From positions 142,374,001 through 142,438,000 of the forward strand of contig NC_092588.1 in the NCBI RefSeq assembly GCF_047663525.1: a DNA stretch of 64,000 nt, written 5' to 3'. Made by a program: the position numbers and the translations under genes. The notes beneath the pieces are model-generated. The model had not been told where the DNA came from and ran no database searches. It saw nothing but the letters and a program-made list of their open reading frames with translations. This DNA is from Anas platyrhynchos (taxonomy: Eukaryota; Chordata; Aves; Anseriformes; Anatidae). Position 1 is the stretch's first letter; each line of letters starts with the position of its first letter. Positions 1 to 35,700 of the stretch are shown here, one piece after another.

Positions 1-3000
1 CATTTAGGCAGCATTCACTATTAGTTCTCAAATAAAAATAGCTTCTATTTTGTAACTGCACCAAGTGTCACGGTTGATGAGCAGGCATTTTACTGGGAGT
101 TGGTACCACTTCAACAGTTTTTGCCTTTGCCAATGCCTCCTGGATTCCATATTTATTTCTTCCAGTCTTTTCTTGCACGCACATCATCTTCTAAGTTTCC
201 ATAAATAATACATTTCTGCATTTTCCAATACAAAAAGCATAAAAAGCGAAGTATGTGGTCTGAGCAAATAAATAAAAGCAGCTGACAGAGCAGGAAGAGA
301 AAGCGCTGCAGTTTGTCAAAACAGGGTCCCAAGGGCCAGTGCCGAAGTGGTGGTGGGAGGCAAGGGAACGCCGGGCTGATGGCAGCGCCGTGGCCTGGGA
401 ACCTTTTAGGTCATCTGTAGTCTCATTTTTGGTGTCAGGCTGCTTTGCCAATGCCTGTGTACCTGCATGAACAGGCTGGCAGCAACAGGAAGCACCTTTA
501 TTTTGAAGCGGTGATGGGATCTGAACTTGACTACTTAAAAAAAAAAAAGTGAGAACAGTAATGGCATTATGAACCACACGTATTTCTGCCTGCCACTCAA
601 GCGACTTGACTTGAAACTAGGCACAAAGCATGGTGATTGCTGCTAGAAGTGGCTGCTTGAGGCAGACCCATAAATGCTACTGCAGAGGGCAAAGGCCTTT
701 AATAATCTGCCTGGTTTTGAGATTGAAAAAATATAAAAGCATTTTAATTACAAGGTTTTACAAGATCGTGTGGTGATGCTAAGAGCTGAATATGTCTGTG
801 CACAGCCAGCAGGGAGCTAGGGTGATGTCTGCGGGGACCTGTGGAGTGCAGACAGGAGCAAAGTAAGGGAGGCCACGCGCTCCACACCCATGTCACACCT
901 CGCTTACAGAGGGTGAGTGCGCTCCCCAGAGAGGCTGGAAGCAGCCAGCGGGGATGGAAGGATGGACGCAAGGAACTTGGAGATCACTCAACGGGGATAC
1001 TTCAGTCAGGGTAGAGCCAAACTGAGTCACCAAAAAACGTCTGTGACATCCCTCAGCTGCTAACATTTTCAGCTGAGACAAGCTGAAGAAGCTAAGGCAT
1101 GTTTTTTTCTGCAGCAAGCATGTGCATCCACCCCCACAGTTACTCAGGGACAGCCAGGGGACAGCCAGTCCCTTTTTCCTCCTGCCTCTCTTTGGCTTGT
1201 AAGCTCCTAGTGGTCTTCTAGTTCCCTTGCTTTCACCAAACGGAGCAAAAAGCCTGCAGCTGGAGAACTGCATTCACTGATACCACAACTGCAACCTGTA
1301 AGTTCTGAATTGACATGCAAGAACAATTCAAAAGGTACCTTACCATCTCCAGAGAGCCCCTGAGACATGCTCTTGAAACCTGTGCAAGGATCATAAGCTT
1401 AGCCAACTAGGTTGGAGCTTGAGCTAGTTTTAAGTGCAGGAGAAAAAGTACTAAGTAGCTAAAAGTAGGAGAGTTAAAATTAAGAGCTTAACAAATGAAA
1501 AAGGTTCTCTGTCTCTCAATTGCTTTCCCTATCTACCTGATTTAAACAAAATGCAGAACCATCAGATGCAAAAGAGCTGGGTGTTGGTCTATGAATTATT
1601 AGGAGTGCTCATCTTTGAATCACTTAAGTGACAGCTGTCTGCTACCCAACTACTTATATTTCACAAAAGAAAATACATTTGATTTATGTAGTCAGCATCA
1701 AACTAAAGTGGCATATGTTCTTAGACAACTGCTGCACAATGAGCTATTTTCTCTGAGTTCACAAAGCACTAAGATTTTTATATAGCCTTCCTCACATGAA
1801 TGCCCAGCCTCCTGCCCTATTTCATCCCTCGCCTTTGTTACAGCACAATAAGCTCAATTTTATACATTTTACAGCCCCAGTCAATCATAACTCATGTACT
1901 TAATGTTACACACAAAAAAAAAAGAGCTTTCTTCAAGAAGAATCGAAGCCGACAGGAAACTCCAGAGATCGATTAAAATGCTGTGATGATTAGACCTCTA
2001 TCAACTATTTTGTGTATGTAATGGCGGCACTGAATTTCTGAAATGTAAGTACTCAAACTTTCCATTCAAATAACAGAGCTACCAGCTAAATGATACACAA
2101 TTATCTGGCTTTATTTGACACCAGAAGAGATGCTACAAAATAGAAAAAGATCTTCAAAGCATTTCTAAAAGAAAGTAGAAATCAATCCTTCTTCCCCTGT
2201 CTAACCTTTTGCCATATGAAATTGTCTTACTCCTGCAGTTAAGTACATCAGCAGAGGCTGAAGTTGCAGCATGCTATTCTTAACCTTTCTCCAGATCTCA
2301 AGTGGAAGCAGGCTCAGCAGCTGTCTTTTTCTTCGGACTTTTACATCACTGGTACAGAAGGACCCACTCCAAGAGACCATTTTTTTCATGTGGAAAAAGA
2401 AAGTCCACACGTGGGGGATCACTGCTGACCCTCATAGCAGTCCTCCGATACAGAGAGAAGACGGCACAAACACGTAACTGCTTAATCAATATTTCTATTC
2501 CACAGCTGCTTTTGCATCACTGCTGTGTTTATATAACATGAAGGAAGAGGCAGCTCCAGAGCAGGAAGCAAAAGCCCACGTAAGAATTTTAGGACTTACA
2601 TCATGAAACACGGTATTAATGTTTACATTGTAATCATAAACCATCACTATTAAAATCTACAAGTAGAAAGTGAAGTGGTACAAAATTCTGAGCATGATGT
2701 GATCTCACTTCTCTACTTTGACAAAACATAAGGTAGTGTTGAGATAACTTCTTCATGTATTTTTCAAGTACTCTTTTTCAGGCACTTCAAGCAAAAGTAG
2801 AAATTTAAGTGGGCCTTGTGGCAAAAGTACAGGACAACTATTACGTAGGGATTGTTGACAGTCTCCTACAAACTGGGATACATGCTTATTCTCTTTGAGG
2901 GAAACAAACAGAACAGAAGAGATTCAATAGAACGAAGACTTACAAATCGTCACGGCCTTGCAGAACACCTGAAGGCAGCGTGATTACCCATAACGGTCAG

Positions 3001-4589
3001 CAGCACTATTATGAAATCGGAGTAGTCAGGATTACATTGCATCACAACACGTTATCTTGCAATTACCAGAGAACAGGTATCAATGGCAATGCTCCCACAG
3101 GTTGTGAACAGCCCACGGCTGCAGGGCTTTTACAGAACGCCCCCATCACCCCACTCCTTTTTTCCTGGAGGTGCTGCAAGCACAAACACTAATCCCAGTG
3201 GCTGCAGGATAGCACTTACTGCTCGCACAAGGAATGTTAACTCAGGCTGAGCAACTGTACATCTGAGGGGAAACCATCCTGAATAATTGCACTGATTGTA
3301 TGTAAGAAGCAAAGGCATTTGTGTATTTTTTTTAGTCAGTGAAAGATTTCTAATAACATAGATTTATTTTCCCCCACTAATTATATTTCTAGAAATAGAT
3401 TTGTGAAATGCTAATCATAGCACTTAGCACCACTTCAGAAGCATTCCATTTCAGAAGCAAGTGAAGAGATCCAAATCTCTTCAGAAGAGATTTGGATATT
3501 CTGAACCAATCCGTTTTGGATTTTGGAAGGGCGGAGGTAACATCAAGAAATAACAAAACCCCAGATAAGTAAATTTTGCTAGCAGAACATTGCACCTGAG
3601 AGCCCGTGTATTAGTTTTAGCTTAATTATACACAAAGTTTTGTGATGTGGAATTGGAGCGTTAAACAAAGATAAATAACAGGACCCTGGACTCAAAACAA
3701 AGACGAGTCCCACTCTGTTACAATCCAAGGCACTGCTATGTAACAGCTTCAGTTAATTTTAAATATTTTCGCTGCAATATTTTTGTCAGACCAACAGCAT
3801 CAGGAGGCCGACTGCAAAAGGTACACTGTCCTGACAATGTACCTAAGGGTGTGCAAGAAAGTCCTTTTCCACGTCCAACCAGTGAACATTCCCTGAGTCA
3901 TTACATCCACACACCAACAATCCCTCTACTACTATCAGAAGATAAACTTTCAAAGAACAGTAAGCCAGGCTTAACAGGCACCTGACTCTGCCAAAGATAC
4001 CAAACCATATTTTGGGCCAAGTCACTCCCAAGACAGGTGTATTTGCTTACAATTTAATTTCCTCTAAATCTTCATTGGCAGCTTAATGGGACAAAACAAG
4101 GTCAAGGACAGAAAAGGCAGTAAGGCGGTACTCTGCAAGACATAAATGTTAAGTCTTCAGATAAAACTACATTTGGTAAGTGTGTAACAATGAGAACATT
4201 AATCAAAATTGGTGATTAAAACCTATTTAGATGTATTTTAAATTGACCAGCCCTTTAGTCGTTACCACCTGAGTAGACGTGAATTCTGTGATGTTACGTG
4301 TAGCAGTTTGGCAGAACTTAAATATTGGGACTCAAATTAATGCACAGCTGAATTCACAGGGCAGAGTTATTAAATGTCAATATGAGCTGTTGATGCAACC
4401 ATACGTGGTGGTCTGTTTCTTTAACCTTTAGACTTTATCAAGTTGGTCAAGACCTTGTCTAGCAGCATAGCAGATTCCAGTCCACAAAGAATAAGAGGGA
4501 CAACTTCCTTTGGCTTGATTCTTGTGTGAAGACCTGAGCCATTTTTCCAATGGCCAGGACCTCAACCATTTTTCTTGTTTAACTTCCTC
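1..4589. other. Intergenic or distal 3' flank, no supported gene
   Basis: No exon of a recognisable protein was found on either strand. Open stretches exist, for example on the minus strand at 191-577 and 2201-2422, but they lack homology I recognise and their possible splice sites are weak. The left part may hold the 3' untranslated end of the minus-strand SelO gene. An ATTAAA on the minus strand (plus-strand positions 4053-4058) is the nearest candidate poly(A) signal below its stop codon. The region is AT-rich with short A runs and no clear repeat array. Confidence 0.5.
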
Positions 4590-26329
<21,740 letters not shown>

Positions 26330-26386
26330 GTCCCCCAAAAGCCCCCTTCAATAGTGGGGAAAGGGGCATGAGGGGCGCAGCCTCCT

Positions 26387-26398
26387 AAGATGGCGCCG
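26387..26398 (+). promoter_or_regulatory. YY1-like motif
   Basis: AAGATGGCGCCG is close to the YY1 consensus AANATGGCGGC. It lies in the middle of the divergent promoter, a usual place for this motif near start sites of CpG-island genes. Confidence 0.45.
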
Positions 26399-26448
26399 CT
26401 CCCTCGCCCCGCGTAGCGGCGAGACGAGGGGCTAGGGGATGCCCCTCT

Positions 26449-26492
26449 GTATCTGTCTGTCCGTTTGTCTATGTGTCTGTCGGTCCGTCCTC
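26449..26492 (+). repeat. Imperfect TCTG/TCCG tetranucleotide repeat in the PDSS1 5' UTR or promoter
   Basis: Degenerate (TCTG/TCCG/TTTG)n run about 100 bp upstream of the PDSS1 ATG. Its length could vary between individuals. Confidence 0.6.
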
Positions 26493-26595
26493 CGTGCCGC
26501 CCTGCCGGAGGGTGGCGGCGGAGTCGAGGTTTCCGCCTCCGGGTCGCGGCTGGGGCCGGGAAGGCGGCGCCGGTGCGGCGGGGCTGGGGGACGCC

Positions 26596-26736
26596 ATGGC
26601 CTTGCGCTGGGGGGGGTGGTGGTGGCGGTGGAGGTGCGGAGCCTCCGCCCGCCGGGCGCCGCCACCGCTGCCGCCGCCTCACGGCTCCGTGCCGGGACCC
26701 GGCTCCCGGTCCTCGCCTCCGGCCCTCGGGGGGGCG
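26596..26736 (+). CDS. PDSS1: PDSS1 exon 1 (mitochondrial presequence)
   Basis: Encodes 47 residues starting [20 protein letters not shown], then a Pro/Ser/Gly-rich stretch. It is Arg- and Trp-rich with no Asp or Glu, consistent with mitochondrial targeting. Donor GCG/GTGAGT, phase 0. Confidence 0.9.
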
Positions 26737-29700
26737 GTGAGTGCCGGGGGGGCGCCTGGAGGTCACCGGCAATGAATGGGGTTGGGGGTGCGGGGAGCAG
26801 CGGGGCGGCAGGGCTGAGGTGGGGCTGGGCGGCAGGGGGCTGGGGGGAGGCTCGGAGCGGGGTCCCGTGGGGATGGGGGGCTGCGGGTGCAAGGTGAAGT
26901 GAGGGATTTGGGGTTGTTGGAGCCGGGGGTGCTGCTGTGGTGAGGGACATCGCGGGTGCTTCTCGAAATGGGAGCCCAGGAGGCGATTTATGTTGATAGG
27001 GCTGTAATTAGCGGTGTGGGTTGCGGTCGGGGCCGGCTCCTTCAGTGCCTTGCCCCAAGGCTGCGTTGCGCCCAGCCTCATGGCTGGCCAGGCCCTGGCA
27101 GCCTGAGGCAGCATGGTAATGGGGAGAGTCCGGCTGTGACCTCTAAAGAGGAAACACTCTGCCGCTTTTTGACAGAAAATGGGAGATATGGGGGAGCAGG
27201 CTTGCAGAGGTCTCAGCCATGGGACTGACACACTTCCCTTTTTGGGATACAGGAGTCAGACACCAGTGAATTGCAAGTCCTTGATAAATTAGGGCTCATT
27301 GCTTTCCTCCTCATCTGCTTCCTTCCTTCCTGCTCTGCTTGCCTGGCTCTTTTTTTGTCCCATACACTTGAAGGATAGAAGGGTGCCCTGGGGTGTGTGT
27401 GGTACATTTGTTGCTCTCCCTGTGCACAAGCAGAGACAGTTCAAGCCATGTAAGAGGAGCTATGGAGGTGTGAGGAGCATGCTGAGGGCACTCTTCACCT
27501 CCAGGTCTTTCCACGTGTCTCTAAACAGGCTTTAGGAGAGAGAGGCGGTTCAGTGGATGTGTAGATTGCAATGATTTCAAGGGTGGGTCAGCCTTACTGG
27601 GCCCCTGAGTCAGTGTGCACACAAAGCAGCAGGGCTGGGCAAGTCTTGGCAGCGTTGCCGGGAGCACAAAAAGAAGTGTTCCCTTCTCACCTTGTCCCTG
27701 TTGCAACAATGTACCTGGGACCAAGCCTTCTGCCAGGGTCCTGGTCTCCATCTCCAGGGAAAGATCTTTGGAGAGATCGTTGGGATTGGAGGTTAAGTTC
27801 TTGACATCTAACAGGGAACAAGATAAGCAGGTGTAAATTATAATAAGAAGTGAGCCAAGTTATAATTGCTGCAGGGGAAGAAAAAAAGGATACGTTGTGT
27901 TAGTGTAGTAGTTTACAGAAAGCTTTTGCCCTTTGCTCTGTGACTGGTGTTATCTAGATTTATCTGCAAGGCGGGAAACATTGGAAAGCCACCTTTTGTG
28001 AGTGCAAAAGCAAGATTTTGTTAGAGCTGTTCCTTGGAAGTGAACTGATACACTTTGCTGAAAGGGGTGAAAGTTCACCGTGCTAGAACAGAAGAGTTGG
28101 TGTAAGTCAGAAGTTAACGTGCACATTGGCAGTCACACCTCACGTGATACAGAAGGAGATTATGAGACTGCCTTTGCTGCTGAGTTGTTAAAAGGGAGAA
28201 GTGGAGCAATGTCGATGAAGAGTCATACTTTTGTAATCAAGATTTTCATCAGTTTAAAATTCTGTATTTTAAATTAACCCTGTTTTTATTTTGTGCAGAT
28301 GTGTCACTTTGCACAAAGAAGCTCAGTGTTGTCATTTCCAAAACTATGTAATATATTTTGGCGGTAAGTTGGAGATTCCTGTTGTGCAATGGGTAAAGAC
28401 ACAGTTACTGGGTGAAGTGTGTAGTTACAGATGTGGGCTGTAAGCTTAGACTGAAAATAAGGTTATTTGCTATAGTACGCCATTGGATAATTCATTGTAG
28501 ACCACTGTTACAGTGTGGAGCTGGAATCTAAGACCTCCATTCTGGAGAGCAGCAGGCAAAACAAGAGTACTCCAGGAGAACCCATAAAACTCACTTTGAA
28601 AAAGGAGATATAATAAGAGGTATAAACTTCAACTCCAGGAAGCATATAAAAGGCCTAAGCCTAATGCACCTTGATTTATACAGGTAGAACTTTGACCTTT
28701 TATTGCTGATCATGGAATCGTTATATTTCCTGGAAGTATTGATTTTAATTTATAATGTAGATAGGGCCATCTGATATAGCTGGGTGTGTAAAGGTGAATT
28801 TTCAAATCCAAACCAGGAATATTTTTCTAGGAGGGCCCAGAACAAGAAAGAAAGCAAAAAAAAAAAAATTGTGTTACTGGAAGATGAAGGCTTCATATAA
28901 AAATGTATACTATATTGACAAGGGTATATTCAAAAAGGAATACATTGAGAGCAGCGTAGTTTGTTTCCCAAAAAACTTCTGTAATCAGTCAAGTACAAGA
29001 GTGAGCATGGGGTTTGGTTGATACGTTTTCTAAATGCTGTGCTTTGTCAGCTCCTAAAAGTCTATGTTCATCAATATGTAGCTTTGCAGTTCTTGTTCAT
29101 TAGCTGGCTAAAATCAGTATTTTAATGTCGTGTGTTTATTTTTTTTGGCTAAATTTTGAAAGAGGGGAAAGGAGAAGGATGAAGATGCTCTTTGAAACAT
29201 TTTTGTCTGGGGAATCGAGGAAAGTTTACTTTTAATGATGTTACTCTTTTGAAAAACACTCACCAGGTTTCATCATACAAGTACATCCCACATGTGCAGC
29301 TGCAGTAAGACAGTTAGTGATGAAAAATACCAAGACCCTTTTCAACTTGGTAGAAAAGACTTGAAGAATCTCTATGAAGATATTAAAAAGGTAAGGGATT
29401 TTATTGCCTGTCCTGGGATGTTGTAATGATTTTGACTTTAATTGCAACCTTGCTTTGGAGAATGGTTATTGAAGGAATATTCTTCATGCTTATGAATAGC
29501 TGTGTGAATCCTAAGTGAAGATAAAAAGAGAATTTCTACACATCTTGTAGAACCGGAACACAATTTTTGTTTTATCCTGATTTACACTGCTGGAATACAT
29601 CAATCGTGTTTCAGGTTACAATAAAAGTAATTTTGAAAAAAACTTCAGCTTACATTAGGTGGAATGAATACTGTGCATACTGCTTACACTAACAGATTGG

Positions 29701-32700
29701 CGTTGTGACTTTTATGCTGATATATTCTTTTCCTTCTTATAGGAATTACTTGTATCTACAGCAGAACTTAGGGAAATGTGTGAATATTACTTTGATGGGA
29801 AAGGAAAGGCCTTTCGACCAATGATTGTGGTGCTAATGGCAAGAGCTTGCAACATTCACCATAGTAATTCCAGGTGAGTCTGTTGCTTTTAGGTACATGG
29901 ACATGTATCATACTAGAAGTTAGTCATTCCTGTGTTCCCCACAAATATATCTAGTAACCTTATGAAAATAAAAAGTTCCTTGGTAAAACACAAATTTAAA
30001 TTCAGTTTTGAAGCTGCATTTTTGTACTTAGCAGTGTGAAAAGAACTACTGGTTTCACGAGTAGTGTAAAACGTGTAAAATTGTTGGCTATACTGCAGTT
30101 GGAACTGGTATATGATGTTGCCAAATTCTGGTATTTGTAAGAGGTTTAGACAACTCTAGCTTCTTACATAAATGCTTTATTAGAACTTGTATTAATCCTG
30201 GAAACTCTATAAACTTAACTAAAACTATTTTTCAGTTGTAACCATTCCTGTAACTATTACATTCTTTGAACAGGTAAGAACTATGTTGCAAGAAGAGACT
30301 TTCATAACATTTCTGTAATTACACAGAAAAGCCATGAAGCAGGTGGTATAATTATATTCAAAGCTGTGAGACATTCTGAGGTTTCACCCCCCCACCCCAG
30401 GAGCAAATTTCTATGCCTTCATGTAAGATTCTAAGCTTAGAGGTGCTGTAGTCCTCACGTTCTTCAAGTTACTTGTCTCTTGAAGGCAGTTTTAATAGAG
30501 TAGAACATCATATTGCCCCTGTATCTCTATCATCCCTTGCTCTGGCTGATTGCAAATGCTTCTTTCCACATGTTCCTATCAGTTATGTTTGCGTTTTGAA
30601 GGAAGATGTTGGCTGGAGTGCTTTCCACATTCCGATTATGTTTCCAGTCTTCCCTCATATAGAATTTCAAATATGAAATTTTTGGTCCCTTGCCAGAAGT
30701 GTTTCTAGACTTCTTTATTAGTTAATGTATCAGTCTTAAGGGATTTCCCAGCCATAGCATCATTTTTTCCTTAGTGCCTTGCTGAACTTTATTTCTATAC
30801 CTCAGAGCACAGCGTATATTTTGTGGCTTGATGTGGCACAAAGACCTGTATACCAGCAACATCCTATTTTTTCCCTTTCTATGTGAATATAATTTCTAAG
30901 AAGAAAGAAAAACCTAGTTGGCAGTGTCTTGTCCTGTGTGTGCCAGTTCATCTTGTTCTAGGAGAACATTGTCAAGAATTAATGAACTTCACTGCAGCCT
31001 AATTCAGTTACCCACACAGTACCACTCTTTGTCATTGTGTTAGAGGTAACCAAAGGAACAGTATTTGTGAAAGTCCTCAGGGATGTCCTTTGTCACAGCA
31101 CTGATTGGCTTAATATTTTTATGACTGATCTTGGGATGAGTGTGGTGATGGCACTTTGCAGTGACAGAATTATTCTTGATGACTGGACATCTGTGGTGGA
31201 ATGAAAGGTAGAGCAATAAAACAAAATTTTCTGCTTGAGCTTGGAGGCTCATGAGTGCCCCATTAGGGCATAACCGCAGTGAGATTTGCACCCATCTTCT
31301 CTGTGAAAAACCTGAAAGTGATCCTTGCATATATTGTGCATCAATCATAGAATATCTGGTTCAGCTAAGGAAGTACCAATACCATTGTATTGAGCTTTGT
31401 GAAATCGTCAGTATCCATGATTTAAGTGCTCAAAAGAAGATAACTGCAGCTAGCTTCAGGAATGGACTGCAAGGTTAATCAGGGAGAATGAAGGGCTTGT
31501 GATCCACAAATGTATCACGAATGGGAGAGCAAGAGATTTAAGACTGCATTGGGTTTATGTGGCAAGGGTTCAGTAGCCGGGGGCTGCAGGGGTGGTCAGC
31601 AGCTGCCCACCCCAGAGCCCACCCACGTCAGAGCCAGCTCCAAAAGGGACCCACCGCTGGCCAGAGCCAAGCCAGGGAACAGCACCCCCTTTTTCTTTAG
31701 GGAGGGGGTCTGAGAGAGTGGTTGTGGTAGAGTTTAGCAGCCCATCAGGGTAAAAGAACCACAAAGATAATGTACAGTGTTGATAAGAGAGTAAATACAA
31801 ATTCAGGGTAGAAATTTAGGAGACTTTTAGCAACGGAACAGTGAGGTTTTAGAAGATCCTCCTAGTCAGAATAATGAAAAATACAGTTTTATCTCATTCT
31901 AATGTGCAGCATGAGATGCTTATGAACAAAATTAACGTAAGTGCACATGCAATACCAAGAAGCCCAGAATTGATGTAAGGAATCATACAACATCACATGT
32001 GAGCAGTGAATCAAAGGGAAGAAGTAGCCATAGAAAGAACTGAATTTGCCTTTATTTTCTCAGAGCGTATTTGCTGCCTTTTGACATGCAGATGCTCATG
32101 GAGGTACTACTGTCCATGCATTATGCTGAACTGAAAGAGTTGGGACCAGTTTTGAGACCCGACCCATGCTGGTGAGGAAGTGTGATCTCAGAGTTTGAGT
32201 GTTGCATAAAACTAAGGCAAATAGCCAACCCTCAGCACGAACACTCCGATTTACGGATACCCATGTCATTTGACAGCTTTTGTACATCTGTTGCAGTTTT
32301 TGTCAGCACCTCCAAACTATGCTTGGTGTTTGAAAGTCTCCTCATTAATTTGAGTGTTCCTTGTACAAGGACAGACTGAGTCATCATCTGTCATGGTTTT
32401 TTTTTTTAGAATGAAATTCTGAGGGGGGAGAACAGAGATGTTTTAACAAAAGAAGATAATGAAATCCCAGGGTATTTACCTTCCTTTTTGCTTCGTGACA
32501 CTTTTCTCAAAGTCTGTAATGGGAATTGAAATTCAAGTATGTTTATGCAAGTCTTCAATATTCTGCTTTGGGTTCATGCATGATGACCAGTGCCTTTTTA
32601 GGATTGGGTAGGCCACGCCAAAGAATATACTGTCTTATTTTGCATACCTGGTTACTGAGGATTGATGAAATTCCATATGTATTTTTTTTCTTTGCTTTCA

Positions 32701-35700
32701 AGTTTCTTGAAGCAGGCTGTGTGTTAACGCCTGATTTATATAAATGTATACCTCCAGTTCACACTGATTGTAGTCTCATTATTGTTGCTTCTTAGAGGAT
32801 TGTGGTTTCCAGGTGACAAATTGTTCTTCCAACTTTTTACTGTTCGTGAGGGAAAATGTACATGTAGAGAAGAGAACACTGTGTATTTGTCACTCTGCTA
32901 CTCTGCTGTAGACCTAAGGGGGGAAGAAAACAACCCTTCCTTCCCATTCTGCCTCTCCCGATGTTTTTTATTATTATTGTGGGCTTTCTTTTTTTGAGAT
33001 GTTTCCCCTCTTTGAACTTGTTGCTTCCCTTAAAGCATTTTATCATTCTTTTGCTCAGTTTATATTGATTCTCTTCTCAGTCTTGTTTCACTTCGGTTCC
33101 CACACATGTACTCAAATACACTGGCCAGAACATCTGTAGACTTGTGGGGTGAGCAATTTCCTGTGCTGTTCATCCCTAGCATTTTTATTATTTTTTTTTT
33201 TAATTCTGCCTCTAGGGCTTGTGTTACTGCTGTTGAATTTCTGCCTCATCGTACTGCCCTTCTCAACTGTCACAGAATTTGCTGGGTCCAGCATGCTTTT
33301 GCATGTTTTTTTGTCTGGTTTTGTGTGTGTTTTGGTTTGTTTCATTTTGTTTATTTTTGTTTTGTTTTCCTTTGTGTGCAATACTAGCAGAAAAGGTAAT
33401 ACTCTTCCTTGTTTGGTTGTTAAAATAACAGGGCATAACTTTGTAAGGGTGTAGATCCCGATCTTTTGAGGCAGTCTGCAGACTTTTCCCAGAGCCCCTT
33501 GGAATGTAAGAATAGCTGAGACGTCTTAAGAGTCTCAGGATAGGAGGGGGATACCCAGGTAGCACTGCTTCCAGATTGGGTGGCTCAATCTCTTGTGTTT
33601 AGATTTGATGAAGGCAGCTATTTAGAATAGCTGTCTTTGTAGAGTAAGGTCACTTAGTTGTATTCATTATAAGGAAAATGACAGTTGCATAAGGACATAA
33701 AGAATCCGAAATATTATCAAAAATTGTCCAAAGCATTCAAATTGTTCTGTGCTGGTATGACTTTTTTTCCTCTTGAAGATCCAAGTGCCAAAAGTCCATC
33801 CCTGCCTGAGTCCTTATGCCCCTTGTGCAATGTGTTTTGTTTAACAACTTAACAATTTATCTTCGTGTGAGAGTGAGAATTGTTGTAAAGAGATCATGCA
33901 AGCCCTCAATTTCACACATCCTCTGTCATTTCTTCACTCAACGCCTGTGTGCAGAATTTCACAGAATTAGCCTGACTGGGTCTCTATTTCTGTTTCGGGT
34001 ATATTCTCCAGAGGTGTTTGTAAATGGGAGTTTTTATGTCTATTTCCACAACCAAAATGAGAGAGACAAACAAAGAGAAGGTCAAAGAAGTACAAAGACA
34101 TCTCAGTAGAGAAAATAGTGAGCACAAAAGATTTAGGGAGGGAAATAAGGGAAATAAATCATCAGAATGGTGAGATAAATACTTAAATATAATGACCTAG
34201 CTAAACTACAGAGTATTTCCTAATCCATGACGACCTGCCAGCAACCTTAGCCCTTTTTTATGTCCCTCCTCCAAACCACAGTTGTCAGATGCCTGTACTG
34301 TACATTGTATTTCAGCTGTTCTGTAATTTGCTCCTGGTTAATACATCACTTCTCTACGCTTCCCTTAGTTTGCAGTGCCCTTCTGTGTCTCAGACCATGT
34401 TTCTGAACTGTTCATTCCTTTCAGCCGCATGGACTTAACACCAAGAATGCACTCTGAGGAGTGTGGTCATACCACAAATTTTGCAAGCTGTTTTGCAGGT
34501 TTCCTGTCTTTTAACTGGCAATGTTTGCTTACTGACAAGCTCATTGCAAAGCTCTTGGTTGTGTCTGTAAATATTGTTTTGTGTTCTTTTGGAGGAAAAA
34601 GGTTGGGTTGGTTGGTTGGTTCTCCTGTAAGATCAGCCTTGGTCTTGTTCAGTGCATTTGAAACAAGTTTTGTTACAGCAAAGACCCTGGGATATGCTGT
34701 GTCTATAAAAGCTTATAAAATCAAGCAGGGGGTCCTCGTGAAAAATCAAACATTGTCAAGGACTTAAACATGCAGTATACTCTTTTTTAAAAAGACAAGG
34801 TGACAGTTACATAGAATATTTTTGTAAATATATATCATCTTGGGGTGTCTGAGAATGACCTAAAAATGGCATAATTTCCCTAAATGAACTTGTGGTGATC
34901 CAGTTATCTATTGACTTGAGTTACTGCTGCTACTTTTTGCTCTTGTTTTTCAGGCGAAGCAGAATGAAAAGTGGCAGGGAATGAAAAGGATCCTGTTTCT
35001 TGTGTGTTTTCCCTAAAATAGGCATGCTTCGATTCAGAATTTTTCTCACAAGATGTTTGTAGAGAACTCCTTGCAAACTTTCTTGCCAGAGATGGGAAGA
35101 ACGTTGCTGGAGACTTTCCAGGAAGAGTAACATTAAAAAAAAAATGTTCAGGTTAAATTACCCCATTTGATATAACATCCCAGCAGCCAGACACATGAAC
35201 TGTGAGCTCTCCTATGCCATTTTTGGTCATTGTCACAGATGAACTGCACTGTGAAACAGAACTTCTCAAAACCTGCTTTTGAGAAGTCTGTCCTTGTGCT
35301 GCCTTCATACTACTGAAAGATTTTGGTGTGTCTGTGAGTGTTGCCATTTACTGCTACTTCCCAGCAGGAAGTCCAGTCTGCTGACATAATTAATGAAAAA
35401 GGGAGTCCCCAAAAGGAGACCAGTGCATGAAAGAGGCTGGAGACCTTTACAGTTGTTTGAAGGTAAGTTCTCCTACTTAGTAACAATAGGTTGTTTTATG
35501 AAAACTACTTACACTGAACTAGCATTTGACTAAATTACTAGTCCACAGTAAAACTTACCTTCAAACAGCCAGGAAGGTTTCCAGCTCTTATTCTTGTGTT
35601 TTTCAAAAGCCACATTTTCACAGCCTGTGAGCCACACATCCTGCTATTGTTCAGGATGTAGAACTCCCACTGACAGCAATGCATACTTCTGCATAGAGGT

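Noticed and set aside
191-577. Minus-strand open frame of 128 codons with a possible acceptor near 530
   Set aside because: No recognisable homology, a weak donor and no partner exon in phase; treated as chance.
2285-2365. Minus-strand candidate exon encoding DVKVRRKRQLLSLLPLEIW
   Set aside because: It has plausible splice sites on both sides, but no adjoining exon or recognised family was found. Worth testing only if transcripts exist.
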